DNA from: Anaeromyxobacter sp. Fw109-5
Lineage (GTDB): Bacteria; Myxococcota; Myxococcia; Myxococcales; Anaeromyxobacteraceae
Assembly (NCBI RefSeq): GCF_000017505.1
Contig: NC_009675.1
Location: forward strand, 5,026,501-5,090,500
DNA: 64,000 nt
Direction: 5' to 3'
Position numbers and translations under genes: made by a program. This document shows, in pieces, positions 9,135-18,318 of this stretch (position 1 is its first letter; each line of letters starts with the position of its first letter). The notes beneath the pieces were generated by a model. It searched no databases. It had not been told where the DNA came from and saw nothing but the letters and a program-made list of their open reading frames with translations.

Positions 9135-10535
9135 ATGGCGACGCACAACCCCGTCCCGAAGCATGCCCCCGATCCCGGCGAGCGCCCCGCGCCCGCCGAG
9201 GGCCCCGTCCTGGCGCGCCCGCCTCCGCCCATCCGCATGAGCTGGCCGAGGCGGATCGCCGCGGCCGTGTTCGTGGTCGCCGTCGCCGCCGTCACGGTGG
9301 CGTCGCTCCGGCCCCGGCCGCAGCCGCCCATCGGCATCCAGGCGACCACCGCGCGAAAGGGCAGCATCACGCGCATCGTCACCGCCGCCGGGAAGCTCCA
9401 GGCCGCCACCGAGGTGAAGCTGTCGTCGAACATCTCCGGCGACCTCCTCGAGCTCACCGTGAAGGAGGGCGCGCGGGTCACGAAGGGCCAGGTGCTCGGC
9501 CGCATCGACGCGCGCCGCTTCAGCGCGCAGGTCTCGCAGCAGGAGGCCTCGCGGTCCTCGGCCGCGGCGGATCTCCAGTCGCAGAAGGTCAACGTCGAGC
9601 AGCTCGAGCAGGAGCTCGCCCGCGTGGAGCGGCTGGCGGGGACCGGCAACGCGAGCGACGCGGAGGTCGAGCAGGCCCGGGCCAAGCTCGCCGCCGAGCG
9701 CGCCCGCGCCGACGCGGCGCGCGGCCGCATCCAGCAGGCCGACGCGTCGCTGCGCGAGGCGCGCCACCTCCTCTCGCTCACCACCCTCGTCTCGCCCATC
9801 GACGGCGTGGTCACGAAGCGCGAGAAGCAGGTCGGCGAGCGGGTGCGCGGCTCGGACTTCTCGGAGGACGTCATCCTCGTCATCTCCACCCTCTCGCAGA
9901 TGGAGGTGAAGGTGGAGGTCGGCGAGCACGAGGTGGTGTTCGTGAAGGAGGGAGACACCGCCGACGTCGAGATCGACGCCCTGCCCGAGAAGAAGTTCCC
10001 CGCCCAGGTGGTGGAGGTGGCCCGCAACGCCACGGTGAAGAACCAGGGCACCGAGGGCGAGGTCACGACCTTCTTCGTGCGGCTCGCGCTGACCGAGCCG
10101 GTGCCGGGCGCGCTCCCCGGGATGAGCGGGCAGGCGTCCATCGCGACCGACACGCGCGACGGCGCCGTGGTCGTCCCGATCCAGGCGGTGACGGTGCGGA
10201 CGGAGAAGGAGCTGCGCGGCGAGGGCGAGGCCCGGGCCGAGGGCGCCGAGCCGCCCCCGCAGCAGGCCGGCGGCGCGCCGGGCCAGCCCGGCAAGAAGCC
10301 GCGCCGCGAGCCCCTCCGCAAGGTGGTCTTCGTGGTGGACGGCGGCGTCGCCAAGGTGCGCGAGGTGGAGACCGGCCTCGCGAGCGACACCGAGCTCGAG
10401 ATCGTGAAGGGGCTCGCCGAGGGCGAGAAGGTCGTCGAGGGTCCGTACCGCGTGCTCTCGCGCGAGCTCGCCGACGGCAAGCCCGTCACCGAGGAGGCGC
10501 CGGGCGGCAAGGGCGCGAAGGGCCGGAAGGGCTAG
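9135..10535 (+). CDS. macA: MacA-like periplasmic adaptor
   Basis: A 466-residue membrane fusion protein. A single membrane anchor lies near residues 41-57, followed by the lipoyl-like half motifs (KEGARVTKGQVLGRID), a coiled-coil hairpin of about 100 residues, the second half motif (SPIDGVVTKREKQVGERV), a beta-barrel region and a membrane-proximal domain. It bridges the inner-membrane ABC transporter and the TolC channel. It begins at the base directly after the TolC stop. An insert rich in Pro, Gly and Lys near residues 360-395 separates the last two domains. MacA is used in the broad family sense; the substrate (peptide, lipid or drug) is unknown. Confidence 0.88.
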   Translation: MATHNPVPKHAPDPGERPAPAEGPVLARPPPPIRMSWPRRIAAAVFVVAVAAVTVASLRPRPQPPIGIQATTARKGSITRIVTAAGKLQAATEVKLSSNISGDLLELTVKEGARVTKGQVLGRIDARRFSAQVSQQEASRSSAAADLQSQKVNVEQLEQELARVERLAGTGNASDAEVEQARAKLAAERARADAARGRIQQADASLREARHLLSLTTLVSPIDGVVTKREKQVGERVRGSDFSEDVILVISTLSQMEVKVEVGEHEVVFVKEGDTADVEIDALPEKKFPAQVVEVARNATVKNQGTEGEVTTFFVRLALTEPVPGALPGMSGQASIATDTRDGAVVVPIQAVTVRTEKELRGEGEARAEGAEPPPQQAGGAPGQPGKKPRREPLRKVVFVVDGGVAKVREVETGLASDTELEIVKGLAEGEKVVEGPYRVLSRELADGKPVTEEAPGGKGAKGRKG

Positions 10536-10538
10536 GCC

Positions 10539-11267
10539 GTGGACGACGCGCTCATCCTCGTCGAGGACCTGTGCCGCCACTACGAGGTGGGCGGCGAGAC
10601 CGTCCGCGCCCTCGACGGCGTCTCCTTCGCCATCCGGCGCGGCGAGTGGGTGGCCATCGTCGGCCAGTCGGGCTCGGGCAAGTCGACGCTCATGAACCTG
10701 CTCGGCTGCCTGGACACGCCCACCTCCGGCAGCTACCGCCTGAACGGCGCGAACGTGCAGCGCCTGCAGGACGACCAGCTCGCCGACCTGCGCAACGAGG
10801 AGATCGGCTTCGTCTTCCAGACGTTCCAGCTCCTCCCGCGCGCGACCGCCCTCGCCAACGTGGAGCTCCCCCTCGTCTACCGCGGCGTCTCCCGCCGCGA
10901 GCGGCGCGCGCGCGCCGAGGCGGCGCTCGCCTCGGTGGGGCTCACGAACCGCATGCACCACCGGCCGAACGAGCTCTCCGGCGGTCAGCGCCAGCGCGTC
11001 GCCATCGCGCGCGCGCTCGTCGGCGAGCCGTCCATCCTCCTCGCCGACGAGCCCACCGGCAACCTCGACTCCGCCACCGGCGAGGAGATCATCCGGCTCT
11101 TCGACGAGCTCAACCGGCGCGGCCACACCATCATCCTCGTCACGCACGAGCCGCGCCTCGCCGCGCGCTGCCCGCGCGCCATCCGGCTCACCGACGGGCG
11201 CATCGTGGGCGACGGCCCCGGCGCGGAGGTCGCCGCCATCGGCGCGGCGCGGGTGGTGCACGGATGA
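10539..11267 (+). CDS. MacB/LolD-type ABC transporter ATPase
   Basis: A 242-residue ATP-binding subunit with a GTG start 3 bases after the adaptor stop. Walker A is [12 protein letters not shown], the signature is [15 protein letters not shown], and Walker B is [13 protein letters not shown] followed by a conserved His in LVTHEP. It belongs to the MacB/LolD/FtsE class of mechanotransmitting transporters. Here the ATPase is a separate polypeptide, unlike E. coli MacB where ATPase and permease are fused. It powers the two permeases that follow, and its stop overlaps the first permease ATG by four bases. Confidence 0.92.
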   Translation: MDDALILVEDLCRHYEVGGETVRALDGVSFAIRRGEWVAIVGQSGSGKSTLMNLLGCLDTPTSGSYRLNGANVQRLQDDQLADLRNEEIGFVFQTFQLLPRATALANVELPLVYRGVSRRERRARAEAALASVGLTNRMHHRPNELSGGQRQRVAIARALVGEPSILLADEPTGNLDSATGEEIIRLFDELNRRGHTIILVTHEPRLAARCPRAIRLTDGRIVGDGPGAEVAAIGAARVVHG

Positions 11268-12526
11268 GGAGCTTCCGGCGCGGGCTCGTCCGGGCGAGCT
11301 CCGAGATCGTGGAGGGCGTGCGCATCGCCCTCGGGAACCTCGTCGGCGCGCGCCTGCGCAGCTTCCTCACCACGCTCGGCATGGTCATCGGCGTGATGAC
11401 GGTCATCGCCATCGTCGCGATCATCCAGGGCCTGAACGCCTCGTTCGAGTCGCAGATCTCGACCCTCGGCGCGGGCACCGTGTACGTCTCGAAGTTCGGC
11501 TGGTTCGTGCAGGGGCGCGACGAGTGGTGGGAGATGCGCAACCGCAAGGACCTCGGCAAGCGCGAGCTCGAGGCCATCCAGCGCGAGGCGGTGCACGCCT
11601 CGGCCGTCGCCCCCATGGCCATGACGCGCGGGCCGGTCACCCGCGCCGAGAAGGAGGTCTCGGGCGTCCAGATCATCGGCACGAACGCCCAGTACCTCGA
11701 CACCGGCGCGGGCTCCATCGCCGCCGGCCGCTTCCTCGGCGAGGTCGACGTGGACCTGTCGCGCAACGCGGTGGTGCTCGGCGCGGAGGTGCTCGACCGC
11801 CTCTTCCCGGCGAGCGCGCCGGAGGCCGCCCTCGGCAAGAAGGTGATGGTGAACGGGATCCCCTTCACCGTCATCGGCACGGTCGGGCGTCGCGGGCAGC
11901 TGCTCGGCATGAACATGGACGCGAACGTCATCGTCCCGTACACGACGTTCCTGCGGGACCTCGGCGCGAAGCGCTCCCTCAACATCGCGGTCGCCGCCGC
12001 CCCCGAGGACCTCCCCGCCCTCGAGGACGAGCTGGTCGGCGTCCTGCGCCGCGTCCGCCAGGTCCCGCCCGACAAGAAGGACGACTTCGCCCTCAACCGG
12101 CAGGAGCAGTTCCTCAAGATCTACCGGCAGCTCACCGGCGCGCTCTACGGCGTCGCGATCGGCGTCGGCATGATCACCCTCGTGGTCGGCGGCATCGGGA
12201 TCATGAACATCATGCTGGTGTCGGTCACCGAGCGGACCCGCGAGATCGGCGTGCGGCGCGCGCTCGGCGCCCGGCGGCGCACCATCCTGCTCCAGTTCCT
12301 CATCGAGTCGTCCATCGTGGCGGCGCTCGGCGGGGCGGTGGGCACCGCGCTCGGCCTGGGGGTCGCGCAGGTGGTGGCGCTCGTCACGCCCCTCGCCGCC
12401 GCGGCGACGTCGTCGGCCGTGGTGCTCGGCATCGGCTTCTCCGCGGGGGTGGGGCTCCTCTTCGGCTCGTGGCCCGCCTGGCGGGCGGCGCGGCTCGACC
12501 CGGTGGAGGCGCTGCGCTACGAATGA
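11264..12526 (+). CDS. MacB-type ABC permease, first copy
   Basis: A 420-residue permease with one N-terminal membrane helix (near residues 35-58), a periplasmic MacB_PCD domain of about 230 residues and three C-terminal helices. The C-terminal coupling motif [21 protein letters not shown] is characteristic. It starts at ATG 11264 overlapping the ATPase stop, and its own stop overlaps the next ATG. With the second permease it probably forms a heterodimer, where the E. coli enzyme uses two identical chains. The periplasmic domain shows no extra fused module. Confidence 0.92.
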   Translation: MRSFRRGLVRASSEIVEGVRIALGNLVGARLRSFLTTLGMVIGVMTVIAIVAIIQGLNASFESQISTLGAGTVYVSKFGWFVQGRDEWWEMRNRKDLGKRELEAIQREAVHASAVAPMAMTRGPVTRAEKEVSGVQIIGTNAQYLDTGAGSIAAGRFLGEVDVDLSRNAVVLGAEVLDRLFPASAPEAALGKKVMVNGIPFTVIGTVGRRGQLLGMNMDANVIVPYTTFLRDLGAKRSLNIAVAAAPEDLPALEDELVGVLRRVRQVPPDKKDDFALNRQEQFLKIYRQLTGALYGVAIGVGMITLVVGGIGIMNIMLVSVTERTREIGVRRALGARRRTILLQFLIESSIVAALGGAVGTALGLGVAQVVALVTPLAAAATSSAVVLGIGFSAGVGLLFGSWPAWRAARLDPVEALRYE

Positions 12527-13752
12527 CCGCCCTCCTCGACACCATCGCGATGGCCCTGGGGACGCTCCGCTCGAACGTCCTGCGCTCCGTCCTCACCCTG
12601 CTCGGCATCGTCATCGGCGCGTCCACGGTGGTCGCCATGATGTCGCTCACCGAGGGCTTCCGGCTGAAGCTGACGAGCGACTTCGCCGCGCTCGGCGCGG
12701 GCGCGTTCCAGGTGCAGAAGTGGCCGGCCCTGCAGTTCGGTCACAACGACCGCCGCAAGTACGAGCGCCGCCCCGATCTCACCCGCGAGCAGGGCGAGGC
12801 GCTGCGCGACCTCCCGCACGTGGCCTACGTCTCCATCGAGGAGTGGGCGCGGCGGCCGGAGACGCTCTCCACCCGCGAGAAGGCGACGAAGAACAACATC
12901 AGCGTCTGCGGCGGGCTGCCGGACTACGAGCTCGCGAACGGCGTGGAGATCGCCCGGGGCCGGTTCATCAGCCACACCGACGTCCAGCTCGGCCGCCGCG
13001 TCATCGTGGTCGGCGCCGACGTGCAGGACATCCTCTTCCCCGGCCAGGATCCGCTCGGCCAGGAGGTCCGGGTCCGCGGCGTCCCCTTCGAGGTGATCGG
13101 GGTGGCCGAGCGCGAGGGCTCGATCCTCGGACAGTCGAAGGACGGCTGGGCGGTCGTCCCGTGGACCGCCTACGAGCGCGCGCTCGGGAAGGTGCGGAAC
13201 AACAACATCGCCGTCATGGCGACCACCCCCGACGACTCGGCGAAGGCGCTCGAGGAGGTGGTGGCGCGGCTCCGCCGCGTCCGCGGGCTCGCGCCGCACG
13301 AGGAGAACGACTTCGAGATCTTCTCGAACGACACCTCCGCCCAGCTCTTCGACAACCTCGCCCAGATGGTCGGCGCGGCGACGTTCGGGGTGTGCGCGCT
13401 GGCCCTCCTCGTCGGCGGCATCGGGGTCATGAACATCATGCTCGTCTCGGTGACCGAGCGGACCCGCGAGATCGGCATCCGCATGGCGCTCGGGGCGCGC
13501 CGCCGGCGCATCCTCTCCCAGTTCCTGGTCGAGTCCGTCACCCTCTCCGCCCTGGGCGGGCTCGTGGGCGTGCTCCTCGGCGGCGGCCTGGCGGTGGCGG
13601 CGCGGGAGATCTGGCAAGTTCCCGCGAGCATCCCGGCCTGGGCGGTGGTAGTCTCCCTCGCCTCCGCGGGCGGGGCGGGCCTCCTGTTCGGCATCTACCC
13701 CGCCGCGCGGGCGTCGAAGCTCGACCCCGTCGAGGCGATGCGGACCGAATAG
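12523..13752 (+). CDS. MacB-type ABC permease, second copy
   Basis: A 409-residue paralogue of the preceding permease with the same layout: one N-terminal helix, a periplasmic domain and three C-terminal helices around [21 protein letters not shown]. The two share the C-terminal third closely and differ more in the periplasmic part, as expected if the two halves contact different partners. The start at 12523 overlaps the previous stop (ATGA). The signal peptidase gene follows after 14 bases. Confidence 0.92.
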   Translation: MTALLDTIAMALGTLRSNVLRSVLTLLGIVIGASTVVAMMSLTEGFRLKLTSDFAALGAGAFQVQKWPALQFGHNDRRKYERRPDLTREQGEALRDLPHVAYVSIEEWARRPETLSTREKATKNNISVCGGLPDYELANGVEIARGRFISHTDVQLGRRVIVVGADVQDILFPGQDPLGQEVRVRGVPFEVIGVAEREGSILGQSKDGWAVVPWTAYERALGKVRNNNIAVMATTPDDSAKALEEVVARLRRVRGLAPHEENDFEIFSNDTSAQLFDNLAQMVGAATFGVCALALLVGGIGVMNIMLVSVTERTREIGIRMALGARRRRILSQFLVESVTLSALGGLVGVLLGGGLAVAAREIWQVPASIPAWAVVVSLASAGGAGLLFGIYPAARASKLDPVEAMRTE

Positions 13753-13766
13753 GAGACGCCCGTAGC

Positions 13767-14456
13767 GTGGACCGGTCGAAGCTCGTGAAAGAGGTGCGGG
13801 GCTGGACCCTCACCATCCTCGCCGTCCTCGCCTTCCGGACGTTCCTGTACGAGGCCGTGTACATCCCGTCGGGCTCGATGATCCCGACGCTGCAGATCGG
13901 CGACTACGTCATCGTCGAGAAGTGGGCGTACGGCGCGCGCCTGCCGTTCACCGAGACCGCGCAGGCGCTCTGGAGCAGCCCGGAGCGGGGCGACATCGTG
14001 GTGCTGCTCGCGCCGCCGGGGAACCCGCGCGACGACGATCTCATCAAGCGCGTCGTGGCGGTGGGCGGCGACACCGTGGAGATCCGCGACGGGCACCTCG
14101 TCCTGAACGGCGAGCCGGTGCCGCGCGAGCGCGTCCCCGGCCGCTGCGTGTACACGAACAAGATCGAGGGCGGGCCCTGGCGCGAGGAGCCGTGCGTCGA
14201 CTTCGTCGAGACGCTCGGCGATCACCGCTACCACACCCACTGCACGCCCTACCTGCCCTGCGACGACGTGGCCGCGCAGAAGGTGCCGGCCGGCACGGTG
14301 TGGCTCGCGGGCGATCACCGCGATCACTCCGCGGACAGCCGCGTGTTCGGCCCGGTGCCCGTCGGCCGCATCAAGGGCCGCGCCTGGCTCGCGCTCGTGT
14401 CGTGGGGTCCCGGCGGCCCGCGCTGGGACCGGCTCTTTCATTTCGTGAATCACTAG
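13767..14456 (+). CDS. lepB: Signal peptidase I
   Basis: A 229-residue membrane-bound serine protease that removes signal peptides from secreted proteins. One membrane anchor lies near residues 12-30. The catalytic serine is S37 in IPSGSMIPTL and the general base is K94 in LIKRVVAVGGDTVE; the box GDHRDHSADSR is also present. The GTG start at 13767 has AGGAGA about 10 bases upstream. It is the last gene of the exporter operon, 14 bases after the second permease, which suggests co-expression with the transporter. This may be one of several signal peptidases in the genome. A Cys-containing insert (near residues 120-165) lies between the Lys box and the SADSR box. Confidence 0.93.
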   Translation: MDRSKLVKEVRGWTLTILAVLAFRTFLYEAVYIPSGSMIPTLQIGDYVIVEKWAYGARLPFTETAQALWSSPERGDIVVLLAPPGNPRDDDLIKRVVAVGGDTVEIRDGHLVLNGEPVPRERVPGRCVYTNKIEGGPWREEPCVDFVETLGDHRYHTHCTPYLPCDDVAAQKVPAGTVWLAGDHRDHSADSRVFGPVPVGRIKGRAWLALVSWGPGGPRWDRLFHFVNH

Positions 14457-14562
14457 CCCGAGCGGCGCCCACGTTTTCCGATCGGGGTTCGTCGGTCGCG
14501 GTCGAGGTCGGCCTCACGAGATCCGTCGGGGTCGGGGGCGCGGTCGACGTCGGGGTCGGGGT

Positions 14563-14617
14563 CCCTCGACTCCGCTCCGTCGCTGACGCGACGGAGGCAC
14601 GCTCGGGATGACCGGCC
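14563..14617. repeat. Repeat family B, intergenic copy
   Basis: GGTCGG-type hexamer runs (about 14500-14562 and 14636-14656) flank a hairpin with arms CTCCGTCG (14575-14582) and CGACGGAG (14589-14596), then CGCTCGGGATGACCGGCC. The same block, with a few changes, occurs inside the gene at 50082-51521. It looks like a small dispersed palindromic element with unstable hexamer tracts. Confidence 0.65.
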
Positions 14618-14666
14618 TCAGGAGATCCGGCGGAATCGGGGTCGGCGTCGAGGTCGGGTGAAGCGG

Positions 14667-14691
14667 CCCCCAGCAGCACCGCTGCTGGGGG
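14667..14691. terminator. Bidirectional hairpin between lepB and AhpD-like gene
   Basis: A perfect 11-bp stem (14667-14677 with 14681-14691) closes a 3-base loop in the gap between two convergent genes. No T-run follows on either side, so its strength as an intrinsic terminator is uncertain. Confidence 0.55.
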
Positions 14692-14713
14692 GCGGTCCAC
14701 TCCCATCATCCCC

Positions 14714-15148
14714 TCAGTGCTGCATCGGCGGCTGCTGCTGCGTGGTGCTCGCCGTCGCGGCGGGCTTGTGCGCGCGGACGTACTCGAGCATCTCGTGCAG
14801 CTCGCGGCTGAACGTGTCGTAGTCGGTCTGCTGCGCGTTCAGGAACGTGCTGCCCGCCATGGTCGCCGCGCCCATCATGCTCGCCTCGGCGAGCTCGTCG
14901 TCCGTGGCGCCGAACATTCGCGCCGCCTCGGTGTGGAACAGCGCGCAGTAGCGGCAGCGCGTCGCCCCGGCCACCGCCAGGCCGATGAGCTCCTTGTACT
15001 TGTTCGGGATGCGCGTCTCCGCGAGCTGGAAGTCGCGCATCATCGTCCAGAACCCGGTCACCGCCGACTCGGGCATCTCCTTCACCCACGTCGGCACGAG
15101 CCCGAACAGCTCCTTCACCTCGTCGTGAATCCGCTTCACGTCGGCCAT
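14714..15148 (-). CDS. Carboxymuconolactone decarboxylase-family (AhpD-like) protein
   Basis: A 144-residue all-helical protein. The motif TRCRYCALFHTEAAR is the CxxC-x3-H active site of the AhpD-like branch, in which the cysteines reduce peroxides or partner thiols. The start at 15148 is supported by GAGGAGG 6 bases upstream. The C-terminal 20 residues are Gln/Thr-rich and probably disordered. It stands alone, convergent with lepB. A role in peroxide or thiol redox defence is known for the family; the partner here is unknown. Confidence 0.85.
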   Translation of the reverse strand: MADVKRIHDEVKELFGLVPTWVKEMPESAVTGFWTMMRDFQLAETRIPNKYKELIGLAVAGATRCRYCALFHTEAARMFGATDDELAEASMMGAATMAGSTFLNAQQTDYDTFSRELHEMLEYVRAHKPAATASTTQQQPPMQH

Positions 15149-15418
15149 GTCGCCTCCTCGCGGCGCTGGTCGATCGCGGGCCCGCGGCGGCCGGGGTCGC
15201 CGCCGGCCGCGCAGGCCCGGGTCGGCGCGGCGTCGGGCGGATCCTTTAGCGCTGCGGCACTTCGCCGCAATACGCGGGACCGAGCACGACTCGCCCGAAG
15301 GCGGCGGCCGTGACCGTCCGGGTTCCGGAGTCCACCGTAATCCAGCGCGAGCCGATCGCCCACGCAGCCGAAGGCGCTCGTCGCCGGAGCGGCGGGCAGG
15401 GCGTGGACGCGCGGGGGA

Positions 15419-16978
15419 TCACGTCCCGCGCTCCGCCGCCACCTGACGAGCGTGCAGCGCCCGCACCGTCGCGATGGTGTCCGCCTCCTCCGGCCGCTTG
15501 TCCTCGCGGTAACGCTTCACCCGCGCGAACCGCAGCGCGAGGCCGCCTGGATAGCGCGAGCTCTCCTGGAGGCCGTCGAAGGCGACCTCCACCACGAGCT
15601 CCGGCCGGAGGTGCACGACGTAGCCGTCGGTCGAGCCGAGCGCGAGCGCGCGGAAGCGCTCGGTCTGCCAGGCGAGCATCGCGTCGGTCATGCCCTTGAA
15701 CGTCTTGCCGAGCATGACGAACCCGCCCCCCTCCGGATCGCGGGCGCCGAGGTGCAGGTTCGACAGGAACCCCTCGCGGCGGCCGCTCCCCCACTCCGCG
15801 GCGAGCACCACGAGGTCCAGGGTGTGCGCGCGCTTCACCTTGAGCCAGCTCGCCCCGCGCCGGCCCGCCTCGTAGGGCGCCGTGAGCGACTTCGCGAGGA
15901 GCCCCTCGTGGCCGCGCGCGAGCGCGCCCTCGAGGAAGGCCGCCGCGGCGGCGCCGTCGGAGGTGACGAGCCGGGGCACGCGGAGCGCGTCGGGGACCGC
16001 GGCGGCGAGCGCGAGGTGGCGCTCGGAGGCGGGCCGCGCGATGAGATCCTCCCCGGCCGTGTGGAGCGCGTCGAAGAACAGCACCGAGAGCGGCACCCCC
16101 TCGCGCAGGCCCGCCACGTCGAGCTTGCGGCCGAAGCGGCGCATCGTCACCTGGAACGGCTCGGGAGCGCCGTCCCCGCGCAGCGCGATGGCCTCTCCGT
16201 CCAGCACCAGCGAGGACGCGGGCAGGCGCCGGACGGCCTCGACCACCTCCGGGACGGCCGGCGTCACGTCCCGGAGCGCGCGCGAGAACACCCGCACCTC
16301 GCCGCCGTCCTTGTGGACCTGAACGCGGGCGCCGTCGAGCTTCCACTCCAGCGCGGCCTCGCCGAGCGCGGCGAGCGCCTCGTCCACGCCGGCCGCCGGC
16401 TGCGCGAGCATCGGCTGCACCGGCTCCAGCAGCCGCAGCCGGAAGCGGGAGAGGCCCGCCGCGCCCTCGGCGAGCGCCGCCTCCGCCACCGGGGGGAGCG
16501 CGCCGGCCATCATCACGGCGCGGCGAACCTCCCCCGCCGGGACGGCCGCCGCGCGCGCCACCGCCTCGACGAGCACGCCCTCGAGGGCGCCCTGGCGGAG
16601 CTCCCCGAGCACGAGCCGCGCGAGGAAGTCGCGCTCGTCCGCCGAGGCGCGGGCGAGCAGCGCCGCGAGCAGCGCCGCCCGCTCGCGTCCGGAGCCCGCG
16701 CCACGCGCCGCGGCGAGGCGGTCGAGCGAGGCGTCCACCTCGCGCACCGCGAGCGCGGGCGCGTCCGCCGGGGCGGTCGCCTCCAGCGCCGCCCGCACCG
16801 CGGCGGGCCCGAGGCCGATCCTGCCCTGGCGCAGCTCGCCGGCGAGCCAGCTCGCCCCGGCGAGCCGCTCCTCGGGCGCGAGCCCCCGCAAGGCGTCGGC
16901 GAGCCGCGCGATCTTCTCCAGCCGCCCGGCGGTGCGCGCGACGACGTCGGAGGTCTGGACGAGCTCGGCGAGCTGCAC
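15419..16978 (-). CDS. ATP-dependent DNA ligase
   Basis: A 519-residue ligase of the archaeal/eukaryotic ATP-dependent type. The N-terminal 200 residues form the helical DNA-binding domain. Motif I is [12 protein letters not shown], with the nucleotide-accepting lysine at residue 213. [10 protein letters not shown] matches motif III and [15 protein letters not shown] motif IV, and the C-terminal OB domain contains WLKVKR. This is an accessory ligase to the NAD-dependent LigA and is usually linked to repair. The start is GTG 16978. It is divergent from the Sir2 gene, 108 bases away, but is not next to Ku or other end-joining genes. Confidence 0.92.
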   Translation of the reverse strand: MQLAELVQTSDVVARTAGRLEKIARLADALRGLAPEERLAGASWLAGELRQGRIGLGPAAVRAALEATAPADAPALAVREVDASLDRLAAARGAGSGRERAALLAALLARASADERDFLARLVLGELRQGALEGVLVEAVARAAAVPAGEVRRAVMMAGALPPVAEAALAEGAAGLSRFRLRLLEPVQPMLAQPAAGVDEALAALGEAALEWKLDGARVQVHKDGGEVRVFSRALRDVTPAVPEVVEAVRRLPASSLVLDGEAIALRGDGAPEPFQVTMRRFGRKLDVAGLREGVPLSVLFFDALHTAGEDLIARPASERHLALAAAVPDALRVPRLVTSDGAAAAAFLEGALARGHEGLLAKSLTAPYEAGRRGASWLKVKRAHTLDLVVLAAEWGSGRREGFLSNLHLGARDPEGGGFVMLGKTFKGMTDAMLAWQTERFRALALGSTDGYVVHLRPELVVEVAFDGLQESSRYPGGLALRFARVKRYREDKRPEEADTIATVRALHARQVAAERGT

Positions 16979-17074
16979 CCCGGTTCCCTAACCGGCGGCC
17001 GCCCGCACCACCCGGCCCGGGCCGAGGCAGGGGCCCCTCCCGAGCATGGCAGGCGGCCTCCCCGCGCGCGCCGC

Positions 17075-17080
17075 TACAAT
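17075..17080 (+). promoter_or_regulatory. -10 element for a leaderless Sir2 transcript
   Basis: TACAAT matches 5 of 6 bases of the -10 consensus and ends exactly 6 bases before the ATG at 17087, so transcription would begin at the start codon. No Shine-Dalgarno sequence is present. No clear -35 is seen. Confidence 0.5.
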
Positions 17081-17086
17081 CCGGAC

Positions 17087-17956
17087 ATGCGCGACACGCA
17101 CGCCGCGGCCGCCGCCGCGCTCCGCTCCGCCGGCGCCCTCGTCGTCACCGCTGGCGCGGGGATGGGCGTGGACTCCGGGCTCCCCGACTTCCGCGGCGAC
17201 CAGGGCTTCTGGAAGGCGTATCCGCCCTACGAGCGGCTGGGCCTCTCCTTCGTGGACGCCGCGAACCCGGTCCACTTCGAGCGGGATGCGGCGTTCGGCT
17301 GGGGCTTCTACGGGCACCGCGCGCGCCTCTACCGCGAGACGACGCCGCACGCAGGCTTCGCGCTCCTGCTGCGCTGGTCCCAGCGGCTCGGCCTCCCCTG
17401 CTTCGTCGTCACCTCGAACGTGGACGGTCAGTTCCAGAAGGCCGGGTTCGCGGAGGAGCAGGTCCTGGAGGTCCACGGCTCCATCCACCACCTCCAGTGC
17501 ACCGAGCCGTGCTGCGGCACGATCTGGAGGAACGGCGAGGACGTCCCGGTGGACGAGGCGAGCATGCGCGCGCGGCGGATCCCGCGCTGCATCCGCTGCC
17601 ACGGCGTGGCCCGGCCGAACATCCTCATGTTCGGCGACGGCGCGTGGCTGTCCTCGCGCACCGAGGCGCAGGCGCTGCGCTTCGAGGAGTGGCTCGCCGA
17701 GCGCGGCGAGGAGCGGCTCGTGATCCTGGAGCTGGGCGCCGGCACCGCCGTCCCGACGATCCGCTGGCACTCCGAGCGGCTCGGGGCCCGTCCCGGCGCG
17801 ACGCTCGTGCGCGTGAACCCCCGCGAGCCCGACGTCCGCCCGCCGCACCTGTCCATCCCGAGCGGCGCGCTGGAGGCGCTGGAGGGGATCGACGCGTCCC
17901 TCGACTCCGCGCCCCCGCTCACGCGGGGGCGCGACGCGCGGGATGAACGGCCGTGA
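17087..17956 (+). CDS. Sir2-family NAD-dependent protein deacylase-like protein
   Basis: A 289-residue sirtuin-like protein. It has the NAD loop GAGMGVDSGLPDFRG, then TSNVDGQFQKAG, the catalytic His at 130 in EVHGSIHHLQC, and a four-cysteine zinc site split between CTEPCC and CIRC. ILELGAGTAVPTIR near residue 220 replaces the usual GTS block and is divergent. Sirtuins remove acetyl or other acyl groups from lysine using NAD, or ADP-ribosylate proteins. The altered NAD ribose region leaves activity uncertain. The start ATG has no ribosome site but a -10-like box 6 bases upstream. Confidence 0.85.
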   Translation: MRDTHAAAAAALRSAGALVVTAGAGMGVDSGLPDFRGDQGFWKAYPPYERLGLSFVDAANPVHFERDAAFGWGFYGHRARLYRETTPHAGFALLLRWSQRLGLPCFVVTSNVDGQFQKAGFAEEQVLEVHGSIHHLQCTEPCCGTIWRNGEDVPVDEASMRARRIPRCIRCHGVARPNILMFGDGAWLSSRTEAQALRFEEWLAERGEERLVILELGAGTAVPTIRWHSERLGARPGATLVRVNPREPDVRPPHLSIPSGALEALEGIDASLDSAPPLTRGRDARDERP

Positions 17957-17985
17957 GTGCCCGCCGTCGGGGTCGGCGGTCCCTG

Positions 17986-18318
17986 CTACAGCGTGATGAC
18001 CTGATCCACCTTCGCCCCCGCGAGCGCGGCGTAGAGATCCGGGAAGCAGCCGATGGGGATCCCTTCGATGAGCCTGTCGGCGATGGCGCGCTGGTAGCAG
18101 CACTGGTCGCAGCCCATGAGCAGCATGCCGCTCCTGCGCGCGATGGCCGCGAGCCGCTCGCCGGTGGGGTTTCCGCGGACGAGCAGGTAGTTGTTGTCCA
18201 CGAAGAAGAACATCCCCACCACGTCCGCGCCGTGCCGGCCCTCCTCGAGCTGCGGGACGATCATCTTCTCGAGGACGAAGGAGGCGTTCGGGGTGGAGAA
18301 CACGTAGGCGACGTTCAT
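17986..18318 (-). CDS. DsrE-like sulfur relay protein, SaoD-like
   Basis: A 110-residue single-domain protein with the alpha/beta pattern of DsrE/DsrF proteins, which carry sulfur as a cysteine persulfide. Candidate cysteines are C70, C73 and C74 in MGCDQCCYQR and C91 in IGCFPDLY. The blocks GMFFFVDNNYLL and MGCDQCCY recall a DsrE-related family I know as SaoD, associated with selenium/sulfur gene clusters; I could not verify this. The ATG at 18318 has GGAGGAG 7 bases upstream and overlaps the NifU-like stop. It is the last gene of the hydrogenase operon, so a partner role with the TusA-like protein at the other end is likely. Confidence 0.72.
   Translation of the reverse strand: MNVAYVFSTPNASFVLEKMIVPQLEEGRHGADVVGMFFFVDNNYLLVRGNPTGERLAAIARRSGMLLMGCDQCCYQRAIADRLIEGIPIGCFPDLYAALAGAKVDQVITL

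Noticed and set aside
7782-11261. Very long open frame on the minus strand opposite the TolC-MacA-MacB genes
   Set aside because: It mirrors the codon bias of the plus-strand genes, has a Leu/Arg/Gly/His composition typical of antisense frames in GC-rich DNA, and shows no recognisable domain.
14500-14660. Possible small gene in the lepB downstream gap
   Set aside because: The frames are made of the repeat (Thr/Pro or Arg/Gly pairs) and have no ribosome site.
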